A DNA stretch of 64,000 bases, from contig VWZS01003783.1 in NCBI GenBank assembly GCA_013397075.1, positions 806,185-870,184 of the forward strand, written 5' to 3'. The notes below the pieces were generated by a model, which did no database searches, was not told the origin of the DNA, and was given only the letters and a program-made list of their open reading frames with translations. The stretch comes from Rhabdornis inornatus (lineage: Eukaryota; Chordata; Aves; Passeriformes; Rhabdornithidae). Positions 63,868-64,000 of the stretch are shown in pieces (within the stretch, counting starts at the first letter, position 1; every line of letters begins with the position of its first letter). The position numbers were made by a program, and so were the translations under genes.

Positions 63868-63926
63868 ATTGGTGAATTGGTTCACTGTCTCCTCCTTGGG
63901 TTCCTCCCACCTGCCGTTCCTATTGG
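63868..63926 (+). promoter_or_regulatory. Three inverted CCAAT boxes
   Basis: ATTGG occurs at 63868-63872, 63876-63880 and 63922-63926. These inverted CCAAT motifs (NF-Y type) lie 35-95 bases upstream of the TATA-like box, the usual promoter position. Confidence 0.55.
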
Positions 63927-63960
63927 TTGTTAGCTTGTACCCTCCCATAGGGGAGGTCCT

Positions 63961-63970
63961 GTATTTAAGT
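63961..63970 (+). promoter_or_regulatory. TATA-like box of the LTR promoter
   Basis: GTATTTAAGT follows the CCAAT boxes. Transcription would be expected to start about 25-30 bases on, near 63990, opening the R region just before the window ends. Confidence 0.5.
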
Positions 63971-64000
63971 TGCTGCTTGCCTGGTTTTTTTCGCCTTTTG

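Larger units (their letters stand above)
63579..64000 (+). mobile_element. 5' part (U3) of an endogenous retrovirus LTR, cut by the window end
   Basis: From TGTAATGGTTTCTCCCTGAT the composition switches abruptly from AT-rich to pyrimidine- and GC-rich. A promoter-like layout follows: a second TGTAATGGT at 63610, a ~50-bp imperfect duplication, a GC box, three inverted CCAAT boxes and a TATA-like box near 63962. This is the structure of a retroviral U3 read on the plus strand. The R and U5 parts and any internal gag-pol region would lie beyond the end, so full provirus versus solo LTR cannot be decided. It is unlike the LTR family at 41 and 49 kb. The family name is not assigned; an alternative start is the TGTAATGG at 63610. 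Confidence 0.75.

Noticed and set aside
1..64000. CRISPR arrays, bacterial operons or phage-like systems
   Set aside because: The DNA is avian nuclear. No spaced repeat arrays and no dense coding were seen.

Overview
This window reads as vertebrate nuclear DNA from a bird, most likely a songbird. It is AT-rich. It carries at least seven fragments of the CR1 LINE, recognised by the avian CR1 3' end (tandem ATTCTATG-type octamers next to a TCCCTTCCAAC block) and by the conserved CR1 3' region read from either strand. It also carries three long-terminal-repeat (LTR) type endogenous retrovirus segments of kinds I associate with passerine genomes. The bird assignment is firm; the passerine assignment is inference from remembered LTR consensus sequences.

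I find no protein-coding gene. No open reading frame exceeds 192 codons. The longest ones fall inside repeats: an LTR with a 39-bp tandem array, the antisense strand of a CR1 copy, and a TATC microsatellite. The others look like chance frames in intergenic or intronic DNA. I saw no convincing exon with a splice-site pair, no tRNA, rRNA or other recognisable RNA gene, and no CRISPR array. The window is best described as a gene desert or part of a very long intron.

Layout. 1-19.5 kb: mostly unique AT-rich DNA with CR1 fragments at 4.45, 7.88, 12.56 and 13.86 kb. 19.5-19.7 kb: a TATC microsatellite followed by the only plus-strand CR1 3' end. 19.7-41.2 kb: a long stretch with no recognised transposon, containing stretches that look like conserved non-coding elements, an A/T-rich simple repeat at 35.3 kb and small duplications. 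41.26-42.45 kb: a nearly complete LTR with tandem arrays. 47.0-47.1 kb: a TA microsatellite and a 12-base run of N. 48.8-49.9 kb: a CR1 fragment abutting an older, degraded relative of the 41 kb LTR. 55.3-56.1 kb: the longest CR1 fragment. 63.58 kb to the end: the promoter-bearing start of a different LTR that runs off the window; it has three inverted CCAAT boxes, a TATA-like box, an internal duplication and a perfect heat-shock-element match.

The signals most worth a second look are two near-perfect long hairpins at 0.9 and 3.95 kb plus shorter perfect palindromes, the heat-shock element in the terminal LTR, and several stretches that keep CpGs and transcription-factor-like motifs in a CpG-poor background. 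No new biological system is visible.
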